A stretch of DNA of 64,000 bases from Defluviitaleaceae bacterium (lineage in GTDB: Bacteria; Bacillota; Clostridia; Lachnospirales; WQUN01), in the NCBI GenBank assembly GCA_009779755.1, contig WRDO01000004.1, positions 1 to 64,000 of the forward strand, read 5' to 3'. Of this stretch, positions 55,302 to 64,000 are shown piece by piece. The translations under genes were made by a program, and so were the position numbers. Position 1 is the first letter of the stretch, and every line of letters starts with the position of its first letter. The notes below the pieces were generated by a model, which was not told the DNA's origin, ran no database searches, and worked only from the letters and a program-made list of their open reading frames with translations.

Positions 55302-57457
55302 ACCGTACGTTGCGCGGTTCGTTCAATAATCATTTTTTGCCAGGTTTTATCGAGGGTGACGAAACGCGCGTTCCAACCGGATATGCGTACGCTCAGGGTT
55401 TTGTAATCCTCGGGGTGTTCCTGTGCCAAGCGTAAGATTTCCGCATCCATCATATCCGTTTGCATAAAGAATCCCCCCAGCGCGACAAATCCCTCCACAA
55501 GGGATATAAGCGCGTGTACGCCGTTTTTCCCCGTTACCGCCGAAGGGTGCAGCTTTAAATCCAACGCGGAGCCATTGGATAATTTACGGTGATTGGCCTT
55601 GCAATAGGATTTTATAACGGCGGTGGCCCCTTGTGTGTCCGTTGAGGGGGTGGGCGAAAGGTTACCGCTCAGTATTTCACCGCGTTTACGGCCGAAGGGG
55701 ACCGCGGCGCGATAAGGTGCCCATTCGATTTGCCTTCCGAACGTACTGACTCCGGGTGGGAATTGTACAGGGCATTTGCCTTTGTACCGTAAAACAATAT
55801 CCGCGAAATCATTGAGTATCCGTGTTGTAAATACGTCCGCTTCATCGTTATCATTGCCGAAATAATCATATTTATTAAGCGCGTATTGCCGCAATTCCTC
55901 ATTGCCTTCCCAATTGTCCTGCAAAATTTGCATGAGTTGGGGAAATGTCACCTTTCTTTCTTCAAAAACCAATTTTTGTATGGCAAACAAACTGTTTCCT
56001 ACATCCGGTGCGCCTCCGATATGGGGGGATACCATCACATAGGTGCTTCCGCCATGCAAATACGAACGCCCCGATGCCAAGCATCCTTCGGAAAATAACG
56101 AAACCGCCGAACAAGGCACCATAGGGGGCCAAAGCCAGTCGTATTTACCGTCGGTATCCGTCCGCCATACCCAGGGGATGTCAGGCCCCCCTCCGGTAAA
56201 ATGGATTGTCATGTTTGTATATATTTCCGCTATCTTATTTTCCATTGCTTTTAAAAACGCATCGTACAATTCATCAATATTTTCGTAACAAGCGGGGTCA
56301 TTTGAAAGCCGCAACGTATTTTCCAACAATAATTGCAACGCATCGAATGGGACATAGGAAAACCGCGTTTTGCCCGGCATAATAACTTCCCAGCAACCAT
56401 CGTTGGCAAAACACCGCGCTTCTTCCAATGTATAGCCGTTGTCCGCCAGCGCGCCGATGATTAAGGATTCGTTATACACGGCCACTACGCCGCCGCCGTG
56501 CCGTATCACTTCCGCCATTTTTATTAATAACGCTTTGGGTGTTTTCGCATTAACGCGCACCGCAATCGGGAAATCGCTGATACCCAGCTCCTCCACGATC
56601 TCCAATACCAAATAGGTGACGGTGTTGGTGATTTCGTTACCATTTTTATCCACGCCTGCCAATACGATGTTTTGATAATGCTGTGCGTCGCCTCCGTAGA
56701 TTTCGGGCTTGCTTTGTATCCATTCGCAACCTTTAATAAAAAACGAGGCCAAAATCTCCCGCGCACTTTCCGGGGTTTGCAAGCCTCGTTTTATATCCTG
56801 TTCCAAATACGGGCCCAGCATTTCGTCGATGCGCCCGATACCCGACCAATTCCCGCACAACCGCGTAAATGCGAAGGTAAACCACAAACTCTGTACCGCT
56901 TCATAAAAATTCAACGCGGGCTGAAACGGAACGCGGGACAATATTTCCGCAATGTCGGGTCGGGTACAGCCCAATGCGGCAATATAACGTTTGTGCCAAA
57001 TCCGCATGGCACGGATCGCGTTTCCCATACCCTTTAGTTCGGGATTATCAGGGGATGATGCATATGCGTTATTGATTTTTGCTTCGATGGCATCCATTCC
57101 TTCATATAACACACGGTCGAAACCCAACGTCATATGGCTCACGCTGACCCATAAAGGTTCGCCGTTATACATCGCCGGAACAAAATGCTTCACCGCCAAG
57201 CCGCAGGTCGCCGCCCCGCTGACGGCTTCGTGCGGGCAAATGCGTATGGGTGCTTCGCTTGCGATTTTTATTAAAGCCAAGTCATATTGTTCTTGTTTGG
57301 AAAGCAGACCGAAATCGGGTACATCGTCCATATGCACCCCACCAAAAGCCATAACCTCATCGCCGTATTTGCCCTGCAACGATTCCCAAGCGAAAAGGCG
57401 CGTTTCTTCCCGCAGGCGTATGGGGCGGCCTTCGGGTAATACGGAATGGAACCGCAT
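55298..57457 (-). CDS. Glycyl radical enzyme of unknown substrate
   Basis: 719 residues from ATG 57457; TTG 57502 is possible. The thiyl Cys is in FANDGCWEVIMPGKT, and the C-terminal glycine loop is VRISGWNARFVTLDK (Gly of SGW). The usual G-C-V-E is G-C-W-E and R-V-S-G-Y is R-I-S-G-W. These enzymes do radical dehydrations, C-C, C-N or C-S cleavages. The place in a glycan locus and the Trp next to the Cys separate it from choline, glycerol, hydroxyproline and pyruvate enzymes known to me. It is likely a sugar- or polyol-acting lyase or dehydratase (inference). Confidence 0.9.
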   Translation of the reverse strand: MRFHSVLPEGRPIRLREETRLFAWESLQGKYGDEVMAFGGVHMDDVPDFGLLSKQEQYDLALIKIASEAPIRICPHEAVSGAATCGLAVKHFVPAMYNGEPLWVSVSHMTLGFDRVLYEGMDAIEAKINNAYASSPDNPELKGMGNAIRAMRIWHKRYIAALGCTRPDIAEILSRVPFQPALNFYEAVQSLWFTFAFTRLCGNWSGIGRIDEMLGPYLEQDIKRGLQTPESAREILASFFIKGCEWIQSKPEIYGGDAQHYQNIVLAGVDKNGNEITNTVTYLVLEIVEELGISDFPIAVRVNAKTPKALLIKMAEVIRHGGGVVAVYNESLIIGALADNGYTLEEARCFANDGCWEVIMPGKTRFSYVPFDALQLLLENTLRLSNDPACYENIDELYDAFLKAMENKIAEIYTNMTIHFTGGGPDIPWVWRTDTDGKYDWLWPPMVPCSAVSLFSEGCLASGRSYLHGGSTYVMVSPHIGGAPDVGNSLFAIQKLVFEERKVTFPQLMQILQDNWEGNEELRQYALNKYDYFGNDNDEADVFTTRILNDFADIVLRYKGKCPVQFPPGVSTFGRQIEWAPYRAAVPFGRKRGEILSGNLSPTPSTDTQGATAVIKSYCKANHRKLSNGSALDLKLHPSAVTGKNGVHALISLVEGFVALGGFFMQTDMMDAEILRLAQEHPEDYKTLSVRISGWNARFVTLDKTWQKMIIERTAQRTV

Positions 57458-57462
57458 ACCGT

Positions 57463-58488
57463 TTAACCCCGTTCCGAGGCGATTCCCCGTAATGTTTCGC
57501 AAAACCGTATGGCTTCGTCACGGTTTTCGGCGGAGCAATTAAGAACGACGTGGGCGTTTTGCGGGTAGTGCATAATCCATGAAGGGTCAGGCGCGCCGTT
57601 ACCGCACCAGTAATGCATCATGGCCGTTTTTTCCGCGAATTCATGATATGCGCGTTGCGTCACGACCGTTGGTTGCACGAAGTTGAGCATACGAAGCCCC
57701 TCGATCTTCTTAAAATTTTCCCATTGGTGCGTGGCATGGGCACAACAATGCATACCTATGCCGCCGTATCTTACACTCATGCGGTTTAACGCCCCCAAAC
57801 AAAATTCCTTAAATTGGGCGGGGCCGAATGCCCCCACTTCATCTTCGGAAACGGTAAACCCCCCATCCATAAAAAAATCGGGGTAGTGGGAAATATATTC
57901 CGTACCAAATTCTTTAAACCATGCGTCCAAGAACTTACAAAGTACGTTTTCCGTCATTTCTGTCAGCGCGTTTATCGCGTTGGGTTCCTCCAGCATAGCC
58001 ATAAAAAAATCGCCCTTTTCCCACATGAGTGCGGCGATATCCAAGGGACTTTGTATGTCCGGTAAATGCAAAACGGCATCATCCCCGTTTCGTTGGCGTA
58101 ATAACCTGCCCAATTCAAATGTCTTGCCCAACACACCGTCGTAGATATCCGGTTCGCGCAGGGAGGCCACTTCGGCGGCAGATGAAATCATGGGTAGCGC
58201 AAAGGGCATGTTGTCACCCGAATAGTGAACCTTGCAACCAAACGCCTCCGCGAATAATTCCGTACCTGTATAAGGATTTAAGGCAGGGATTCTATCATCG
58301 TGGAGCCATAAAGCGTGTTCCGATTGACGTTGATACGATTCCGATGCCCAGTCCAAACGTTTGTTAAAATTTTCCGGATAGGGCCAAGGACGGTTTGGCA
58401 ATGGGTAGTCGATAAGTACAAGGGTTTTTACATTTGATGATAAATCATAGAATTTACGCCATTGGTTTTTGCGTTCGTTAATGTCCAT
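57463..58488 (-). CDS. URO-D/MtaA-superfamily protein beside the radical enzyme
   Basis: 341 residues from ATG 58488. C-terminal half has FFMDGGFTVSEDEVGAFGPAQFKEFCLG, GIGMHCCAHATHQWENF and VVLNCSAEN. H-C-C (as H-x-C) plus the later Cys fit the H-x-C-x(n)-C zinc site of MtaA/MtbA methyltransferases, unlike true uroporphyrinogen decarboxylase. It leads the leftward operon with the radical enzyme and its activase, so it may act on the same substrate or product. Reaction unknown. Confidence 0.82.
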   Translation of the reverse strand: MDINERKNQWRKFYDLSSNVKTLVLIDYPLPNRPWPYPENFNKRLDWASESYQRQSEHALWLHDDRIPALNPYTGTELFAEAFGCKVHYSGDNMPFALPMISSAAEVASLREPDIYDGVLGKTFELGRLLRQRNGDDAVLHLPDIQSPLDIAALMWEKGDFFMAMLEEPNAINALTEMTENVLCKFLDAWFKEFGTEYISHYPDFFMDGGFTVSEDEVGAFGPAQFKEFCLGALNRMSVRYGGIGMHCCAHATHQWENFKKIEGLRMLNFVQPTVVTQRAYHEFAEKTAMMHYWCGNGAPDPSWIMHYPQNAHVVLNCSAENRDEAIRFCETLRGIASERG

Positions 58489-58550
58489 GATAAATAACCC
58501 CAAACGGCTCAAAGGCCTATATTTTTGCTTTATTATTTTACCTTTATACT

Positions 58551-58579
58551 TTGACAATGTAAATCGGTGAAACTATAAT
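58551..58579 (+). promoter_or_regulatory. Perfect sigma-A promoter of the adaptor-permease operon
   Basis: TTGACA (58551-58556), 17 bp, TATAAT (58574-58579). The message would have a leader of about 60 bases. Confidence 0.92.
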
Positions 58580-58648
58580 AAACGGGTCATTCTTGCGTTT
58601 AATACAAATTAAACATGAATTTTATATAAACGCGGGAGGGGGTCCGAC

Positions 58649-59635
58649 ATGAAAACCGTTTTATTATTATTCGGTTTTTTATTTTTATCGGGATGCGCGT
58701 TGTTGCCCGCAGAAGAAGCCCCTGCAGCGTTGCCCGCGCTTGTACCGTCACAAATACGTGCTTACCAAACGGCGGAAGTGGTGCGGGGCGATATACAACG
58801 CTTTACAAACCTCGTTGCGGTAAACGTACCGGCACGCGAGGAAAGGTTATATTTTTCCGTTGACGGATGGACGGTGCTGGCCGTTAACGTCTCCTTGGGG
58901 GATGTGGTAACGGCAGGAGATATAATCGCGGAATTATATCGCCCGGAAATAGGACGTCAATTAAAATCCGCTTTACGTGAAGAAGAATATATTTTATTGT
59001 CCCTTTCCCAATTAAACGCAAGCCATGACAATTATACGCGTGAACGTGAAGCGCTGGAATCACAACTATATATCATACATATGCGGTTGGCTTATTTAAA
59101 CCGCCAAGAAGAAATGCGGTTTGTGCAAGCGGGTATGGATGGTGTTGTTACCTATGCCCTCCATTTTTTATATGGGATGGGTTCGGATACATCTCACCCT
59201 GTGGCAATCATCGCAGACATTGGGCTGCATGTGTTTCGGGTGCAGGGATCGGGTGCGCGAAACCTGCATCCGGGCAAGTCATATCCATTACATTTTCGAA
59301 ATGAATCGTACGACGCGTTGGTAATTGACGCGGATGCCTTTGGCATCGTACGCCCTGAAACGGGGGGAGCAGATGACGCTTTCCTTATCATCACCGACGA
59401 AAACCCTCCCATTTTATCCGCCCAAGACACCGCAACGGTGCAAGTAGTAGCGGAAGAAGCCTTAGATACCGTCATTATCCCGCTTTCCGCTTTGCGCAGA
59501 ACCAGTACCCGGACGTTTGTGTATGTGTTGGAAGATGAATTACGTATTGCGCGTGACGTTGATGTGGGAATTATCGGTAACGACATTGTTGAAATCGTCG
59601 GCGGCCTTATTATAGGGGAGCGGGTGGTTACATGA
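58649..59635 (+). CDS. HlyD/MacA-type adaptor lipoprotein 1
   Basis: 328 residues. Signal with lipobox FLSGC. The biotinyl-lipoyl half (DGWTVLAVNVSLGDVVTAGDIIAELYRPE), a short helical hairpin (~105-155), the second lipoyl half (AGMDGVVTYALHF) and beta-barrel ends are in the MacA order. In monoderm bacteria such adaptors sit on the outer face and work with an FtsX/MacB-type permease. Ribosome site GGGAGGGGG. Overlaps the next gene by four bases (ATGA). Confidence 0.85.
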   Translation: MKTVLLLFGFLFLSGCALLPAEEAPAALPALVPSQIRAYQTAEVVRGDIQRFTNLVAVNVPAREERLYFSVDGWTVLAVNVSLGDVVTAGDIIAELYRPEIGRQLKSALREEEYILLSLSQLNASHDNYTREREALESQLYIIHMRLAYLNRQEEMRFVQAGMDGVVTYALHFLYGMGSDTSHPVAIIADIGLHVFRVQGSGARNLHPGKSYPLHFRNESYDALVIDADAFGIVRPETGGADDAFLIITDENPPILSAQDTATVQVVAEEALDTVIIPLSALRRTSTRTFVYVLEDELRIARDVDVGIIGNDIVEIVGGLIIGERVVT

Positions 59636-60633
59636 TGCGAAAAATATTATTTTTCGTATATACGGCTTTGCTTGTTTCCTTAACGTTGTTTGTTACGGCA
59701 TGTTCATCGGGCGAAGAACAATCGAAACAATCAATTCCGCAATTAATCCAACCTGTAACGGTCAGTGTTAACACCGCTTTTGTGGATAAGGGTCCCGTTG
59801 TTTATGTTGAAAGACACGAAGGCATAACACGTTTACAATCCCAACCGTTAAATTTCGGTGGTATTGGTGAAAATTTTTCCGCGTTTTACGTGTTTTCGGG
59901 GGAACGGGTTACTGCCGGGCAATTATTGGCGCGTTTGGATTGCAAACATTTATCACATGAAATCGAATACCTTACGGAAAAAATTGCCTATCTAAACGCT
60001 TTAACGGTTACCGATGCAGACTCACGCGAGCGGCATAATTTAACGTTACGCCATGCGATCGAAGATTTAAACGAATTATTGCAACGGCTGGAGGCTTACG
60101 CGCTTCATGCGCCTTTCGACGGGATAATTACCCTTACGGCGGACATACAATCGGGCCAATGGCTAACGCCGTGGGAAACCGTTTTATATATTGCCGCCGA
60201 ACAGGAAGTCTTTATCGAATATATGGGAGGAAGATTACAGGTTCCCCCACCCGCGCAAACCCTCCGCGCCGAAGTGATTACAGGGGAGATTGATGGGGTA
60301 ATCCATACATTACAACAGGTACCGATAACAAGGGAAAAACGTGCCGAATACGCCGCACGGGGGCAAAGCGTACCCATTCGTTTTACCGTGCCGGGCGTTA
60401 ATTTACGTTTGGGTGCATTTGTTTCCATTATGCTTTATACCCATCGCGTTGATGAAACATTGCGCATTCCCATTAATGCGTTGTTCAACGGCCCTGACGG
60501 AGAAACCTTCGTTTACAGGATAATAAACGGCGTACAAGTCCATACGCCGTTTATTGTGGGCGTACGAACACCCGTTTTTGCGGAAGTGTTGGAACACTTG
60601 GCGGAAGGGGATGAGGTTTTTGTCAGGCCATAA
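59632..60633 (+). CDS. HlyD/MacA-type adaptor lipoprotein 2
   Basis: 333 residues, lipobox LFVTAC. Lipoyl halves FSAFYVFSGERVTAGQLLARLD and APFDGIITLTADIQSGQWL flank a helical hairpin. Barrel domain with PIRFTVPGVNLRLGAFVSIML. Same fold as its neighbours but only weakly alike in sequence, so the three are old duplicates or separate parts of one complex. Confidence 0.85.
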   Translation: MMRKILFFVYTALLVSLTLFVTACSSGEEQSKQSIPQLIQPVTVSVNTAFVDKGPVVYVERHEGITRLQSQPLNFGGIGENFSAFYVFSGERVTAGQLLARLDCKHLSHEIEYLTEKIAYLNALTVTDADSRERHNLTLRHAIEDLNELLQRLEAYALHAPFDGIITLTADIQSGQWLTPWETVLYIAAEQEVFIEYMGGRLQVPPPAQTLRAEVITGEIDGVIHTLQQVPITREKRAEYAARGQSVPIRFTVPGVNLRLGAFVSIMLYTHRVDETLRIPINALFNGPDGETFVYRIINGVQVHTPFIVGVRTPVFAEVLEHLAEGDEVFVRP

Positions 60634-61600
60634 GAAAACCTGTTTTATTTACATTGTTTTATTATTATCGTTAAGCGCATGTTCAAGCGCATCCGCGTTT
60701 AATCGGGCGCTTGATTCCGATGCCCTTTACAATGAAGGTATTTTAATACCGTTTAACCCTGCGGAAGCCGTAACGCTTTCGTACGAAACCGTAACCGTGT
60801 TACGTGATGACTTAATCCGCCAAATGAACATCGCGGCAACGCCGTTTTATCCGTTTCAAAGTCATTTATACTTTCCGCACGGCGGCGGGTATTTCTCGGG
60901 TGCTTTTGTTAATGCGGGTCAGCGGGTGCAGGAAGGAGATGTGCTTGCTATCCTCACCTTTCCGCCGGAACTGTTGGAAATCGAACGGTTACAATTAATA
61001 TATCAAATCGAATATATATACAACGGGAAAAATGAAGTATTGGAGCAACAACTGGCAATGGTTGAAAATAAGCTGGCCGGACTTAAAATTGTCGCTCCCT
61101 TTGACGGATTGGTCACTTTTGCGCACAACGCCGCACCGGGCACGTTTTTTTCGGGGGTACCGCCGATCTTTGCGATAGCAAACGAAAGTACCGTTCTTTT
61201 TTTTGCGGATGCGTCGCCTTTGCATATACGATTCGGGGATGTTTTAACCCTACAGGTTATCGGGGGCGATCCGTTTGAAGCACGGGTGATTAATGACCCG
61301 ATTGTTTCCGGTAATCATTACACGCAAGCGCGTTTTTGGCTTGCGCCATGTGATTTATTTATTGGAACATCGGCGCACGGGGCAAATTTTTATATAGATC
61401 TATCTTATGCAATCGCTGAAAATACGCTTGTGCTGCCGCAAAGAGCCGTACAATCCGATGGGGTGGGGATGCGGCATTTCGTGCAATTATATGAAAACGG
61501 CCATACCACGAAACGGTATGTAATTATCGGTGCCGTCGAAGGCAGCACGGCACAAATCCTTTCCGGCCTTGATGAAGGGCAAAAGGTGGCGTTGCCATGA
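60611..61600 (+). CDS. HlyD/MacA-type adaptor lipoprotein 3
   Basis: 329 residues from ATG 60611, inside the end of the previous gene (23-base overlap); TTG 60620 is an alternative with better ribosome spacing. Lipobox SLSAC. Lipoyl halves GAFVNAGQRVQEGDVLAIL and VAPFDGLVTFAHNAAPGTFF flank a short hairpin. It overlaps the permease start by four bases. Confidence 0.83.
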   Translation: MRFLSGHKKTCFIYIVLLLSLSACSSASAFNRALDSDALYNEGILIPFNPAEAVTLSYETVTVLRDDLIRQMNIAATPFYPFQSHLYFPHGGGYFSGAFVNAGQRVQEGDVLAILTFPPELLEIERLQLIYQIEYIYNGKNEVLEQQLAMVENKLAGLKIVAPFDGLVTFAHNAAPGTFFSGVPPIFAIANESTVLFFADASPLHIRFGDVLTLQVIGGDPFEARVINDPIVSGNHYTQARFWLAPCDLFIGTSAHGANFYIDLSYAIAENTLVLPQRAVQSDGVGMRHFVQLYENGHTTKRYVIIGAVEGSTAQILSGLDEGQKVALP

Positions 61601-64000
61601 TAATATTTTTGTTGCGTAAAATGTGGCGGAACAAATGGATGGTACTTTCATTGCTGTTGGGTAATATTTTATTGATTGGGATAGTATCAGCCACGCCTTT
61701 GTATACCACGGCTACCATGCAACGTATTTTGCAGCAGGAAATACGCAATTATCAACGCGAACACGACAGGATACCAACGGTACTTGAGTTGGATTATTTA
61801 TTTAATGTAGTGGCCCCCACGCTCAGAATGGATACATATCAAAACACGCGCGATATTTATTGGAGGGAAACCGTCGACGCCTTCGGCGTAACGCAAACGG
61901 CGGAAATAAAATTGTATTCCCTAAACAACTGGCAATTTATCCCTTACATCGCGCGGGAGGAACGGCCGCACATACGCCGGTTGGAATTCATAACGCCGGA
62001 GGATTTACATTTGCATGTAACATTGCTGCAGGGGCGCTTTCCGGCGGATGAAATACAAGGAGAAAATATAATTGAAGCCATCATTACGCCGGCCGCATCG
62101 TCACGGCATAACATTCTCATGGGTGAATTGCTGGAAATATTAAATGTAGATGACCCGGAGGGAACGTTATTCGTACAAATCGTTGGCTTTTACGAACCGG
62201 CGGAAGGTTCGGAAATATTTTGGGCGACGGTTCCCTTCACGCCGATAAACGGTTTAATAGGTTCCGCAGCGCTGGTCCGTGACGCGTTGTTTCCGCGTTA
62301 TATTGTCGATTACAACATCCGCGCGCATTGGATTTCGGTGTTGGATGCAAGGGGTATACGTGCACTTAACGCGGAACATTACATACGAACCGCCGCGTAT
62401 TTTATCGAACGTTTTAATTCATCATCGTGGGTTTGGCGCTTTAATGAAAACTTTACGAAGATTATCGAAAGCTACATTTCCGACGTGGATAACCTTCCCG
62501 TGCTGCTATGGATGTTGCAAATACCCGTGTATGTGTTACTCGCGTTTTTTATCTTTATGGTGAGCCGTCAAATAATCTTGTCGGAGCGCGGCGATATAGC
62601 GATTTTAAAAAGCCGCGGTGCAAGCCGCGGGCAAGTTGTCGTTATGTATGTTTTACAAGGTATTATCATCGGTGCGGTTTCATTAACGCCGGGTTTAACG
62701 CTGGGTTGGGGTATGTGCCGGGTATTGGGGGCATCCGGCGGATTTTTGCAATGGGTGCAACGCGAAGCCTTGCAAATTGAAATAACCCGTGAAGCGATTA
62801 TATATGCCGCGACGGCTGTCGTCATTTCATTCATTACCATGCTTGCGCCGGTTATATCCTTTACACGTACGGATATTATCGGATATAAACGCCGCCATTC
62901 GGGCAAGCAAAAAAATGTTTTTTGGCAGCGTTATTTTTTGGATATTTTATGCCTTGGTTTAGCGGTATATGGAATATACATTTTCCGCACGTCGGAAATT
63001 ACGGTTGGTGACCCGTTATTATTTGCGGGTTCATCTTTATTTATTATAGGTTTTGGTTTGGTGTGTTTACGTTTTTATCCATGGATTATCAAATCTGTAT
63101 ATTTTATCGGGCGGCGATTATGGCCGCCGTCTGTATATGCGTCGTTTATACGAATGATTCGTTCCCGCTGCGAGGAACAATTCATTATGATCTTTTTGGT
63201 TTTTACATTGGCGGCGGGGGTTTTTGGTGCGCAAGCCGCAAGGACCATAAACTTAAACAACGAACGGCATATCCATTATTTGGGGGGTGCGGATTTAGTT
63301 TTCCGTGAACATTGGCGGTACACGGCATTGCTTGAACCCGGTGGTCCCGGAGGGGGGAATGTGCTGAACATACGATACATCGAACCGGATTTTGACCGGT
63401 TCACACAATTTGACGAAGTTGAAGCCGTTACCCAAGTCAAACGTTCGGAAATAACGATACGCGCACGTAATTCCGTTGTAAGCCATGTACAGTTGATGGC
63501 GGTTGATACGTACGGTTTCGGGCATGTGGCATGGTTTCGGGACGATTTATTACCCGCACATATGAATCATTTTCTAAACGTTTTGGCGGCGCGTCCCAAC
63601 GGCGTTTTGCTAAGCGATAATTTCAGAACGCGGTTGGGTTACCGATTACGTGACGAAATTACGTTGCTTAGTCATAACGGAGCGGACATGCGTGCCGTCG
63701 TTTTGGGTTTTGTTGATTATTGGCCGGGGTTCGCTCCGACACAGCGCGTCCTTTCGCCCGCCGGCGAATGGTTAATGGAAGAACAATATCTTGCGGTAGC
63801 AAACATCGGCCGCGTACAGCAAGCATGGGGAATTATGCCGTACCAAATTTGGATGCGCACGCAAAGCGAATCCAACCGTTTCTTTTATGAATATTTGAAC
63901 CGGGAAAACGTACGGCTGGATGAATTTAACGATGTGAAGGGTCTATTGGTGCAAAGCCGCTCAAACCCCGTTTTGCAAGGTATTAACGGAATACTGACCG
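61597..64000 (+). CDS. FtsX-like ABC permease (3' end outside window)
   Basis: 801 codons are open from ATG 61597 to the window edge with no stop. An N-terminal membrane anchor (KWMVLSLLLGNILLIGIVSA), a long outside domain (~35-300), then membrane segments around SRQIILSERGDIAILKSRGASRGQVVVMYVLQG, the FtsX/MacB coupling motif, and a second anchor (FIMIFLVFTLAAGVFGAQAA) starting a second repeat. So it is a two-repeat permease of the LolC/MacB or bacitracin type of perhaps 1000 residues or more. Its ATPase is expected downstream. Confidence 0.88.
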   Translation, partial: MIIFLLRKMWRNKWMVLSLLLGNILLIGIVSATPLYTTATMQRILQQEIRNYQREHDRIPTVLELDYLFNVVAPTLRMDTYQNTRDIYWRETVDAFGVTQTAEIKLYSLNNWQFIPYIAREERPHIRRLEFITPEDLHLHVTLLQGRFPADEIQGENIIEAIITPAASSRHNILMGELLEILNVDDPEGTLFVQIVGFYEPAEGSEIFWATVPFTPINGLIGSAALVRDALFPRYIVDYNIRAHWISVLDARGIRALNAEHYIRTAAYFIERFNSSSWVWRFNENFTKIIESYISDVDNLPVLLWMLQIPVYVLLAFFIFMVSRQIILSERGDIAILKSRGASRGQVVVMYVLQGIIIGAVSLTPGLTLGWGMCRVLGASGGFLQWVQREALQIEITREAIIYAATAVVISFITMLAPVISFTRTDIIGYKRRHSGKQKNVFWQRYFLDILCLGLAVYGIYIFRTSEITVGDPLLFAGSSLFIIGFGLVCLRFYPWIIKSVYFIGRRLWPPSVYASFIRMIRSRCEEQFIMIFLVFTLAAGVFGAQAARTINLNNERHIHYLGGADLVFREHWRYTALLEPGGPGGGNVLNIRYIEPDFDRFTQFDEVEAVTQVKRSEITIRARNSVVSHVQLMAVDTYGFGHVAWFRDDLLPAHMNHFLNVLAARPNGVLLSDNFRTRLGYRLRDEITLLSHNGADMRAVVLGFVDYWPGFAPTQRVLSPAGEWLMEEQYLAVANIGRVQQAWGIMPYQIWMRTQSESNRFFYEYLNRENVRLDEFNDVKGLLVQSRSNPVLQGINGILT

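Noticed and set aside
55886-57542. Several plus-strand frames opposite the radical enzyme
   Set aside because: Shadows of a gene with clear catalytic motifs on the minus strand.
57463-58488. Heme-pathway uroporphyrinogen decarboxylase
   Set aside because: Has the zinc H-x-C pattern of methyltransferases and no other heme genes around.

Overview
The window looks like chromosome of an anaerobic, endospore-forming Bacillota, most likely a Clostridia lineage of intestinal type. The reasons are: strong AGGAGG-type ribosome sites; an rplI-dnaB pair; an ftsE-ftsX-EnvC-like division set; an orphan Noc/ParB; many lipoproteins and no outer-membrane genes; a glycyl radical enzyme with its activase; and the C-terminal 84 residues of the spore coat ATPase SpoIVA. 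No tRNA, rRNA or CRISPR array was seen.

Layout. 1-1.5 kb: N-terminal part of a secreted protein with an acidic repeat. 1.8-4.0 kb: two toxin-first toxin-antitoxin-like pairs flanking an N-formylglutamate amidohydrolase-like gene. 4.0-7.2 kb: a leftward operon (Mor-type regulator, unknown protein, nuclease-helicase fusion) from a consensus promoter. 7.3-12.6 kb: rightward housekeeping genes (HPr-like, SEC-C, Sua5, low-molecular-weight phosphatase, upp, lipid kinase, methyltransferase, VTC polyphosphate polymerase), then deoC. 13.5-20.4 kb: leftward genes EnvC-like, ftsX, ftsE, a CdaR-type regulator, a phosphotransferase, dnaB and rplI. 20.5-25 kb: a beta-propeller lipoprotein, Noc/ParB, a frameshifted isomerase and a DUF4097-type protein.

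25.0-29.7 kb is a recombination module and the main discovery. A large serine recombinase reads in frame into the last 84 codons of spoIVA, as expected at one end of a skin-like element that interrupts a sporulation gene. The 5' part of spoIVA is not in the window. The element therefore either runs beyond 64 kb, with the glycan locus as cargo, or has been rearranged. A small gene next to the recombinase, a HipA-like kinase gene, and a decayed AlbA/AAA_4-type gene complete the module.

29.7-58.5 kb is a large glycan-use locus. It has GH29 fucosidase, two GH38 mannosidases and a GH101/GH129-like enzyme, all without signal peptides, so the glycan is probably imported and cut inside the cell. Import would be by an eight-gene operon: two solute-binding proteins (one fused to a large beta-rich region), two permease pairs, an NHL-propeller/YIP1 membrane protein and a DUF5696 lipoprotein. 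No ATPase is encoded there, so a shared MsmX-type ATPase is likely. The locus also holds two URO-D/MtaA-superfamily proteins, a sugar isomerase, an AllA-like cupin, and a glycyl radical enzyme with its activase, whose substrate I cannot name.

58.6-64 kb: a perfect consensus promoter drives three diverged HlyD/MacA-type lipoproteins and an FtsX-like permease that runs off the window.
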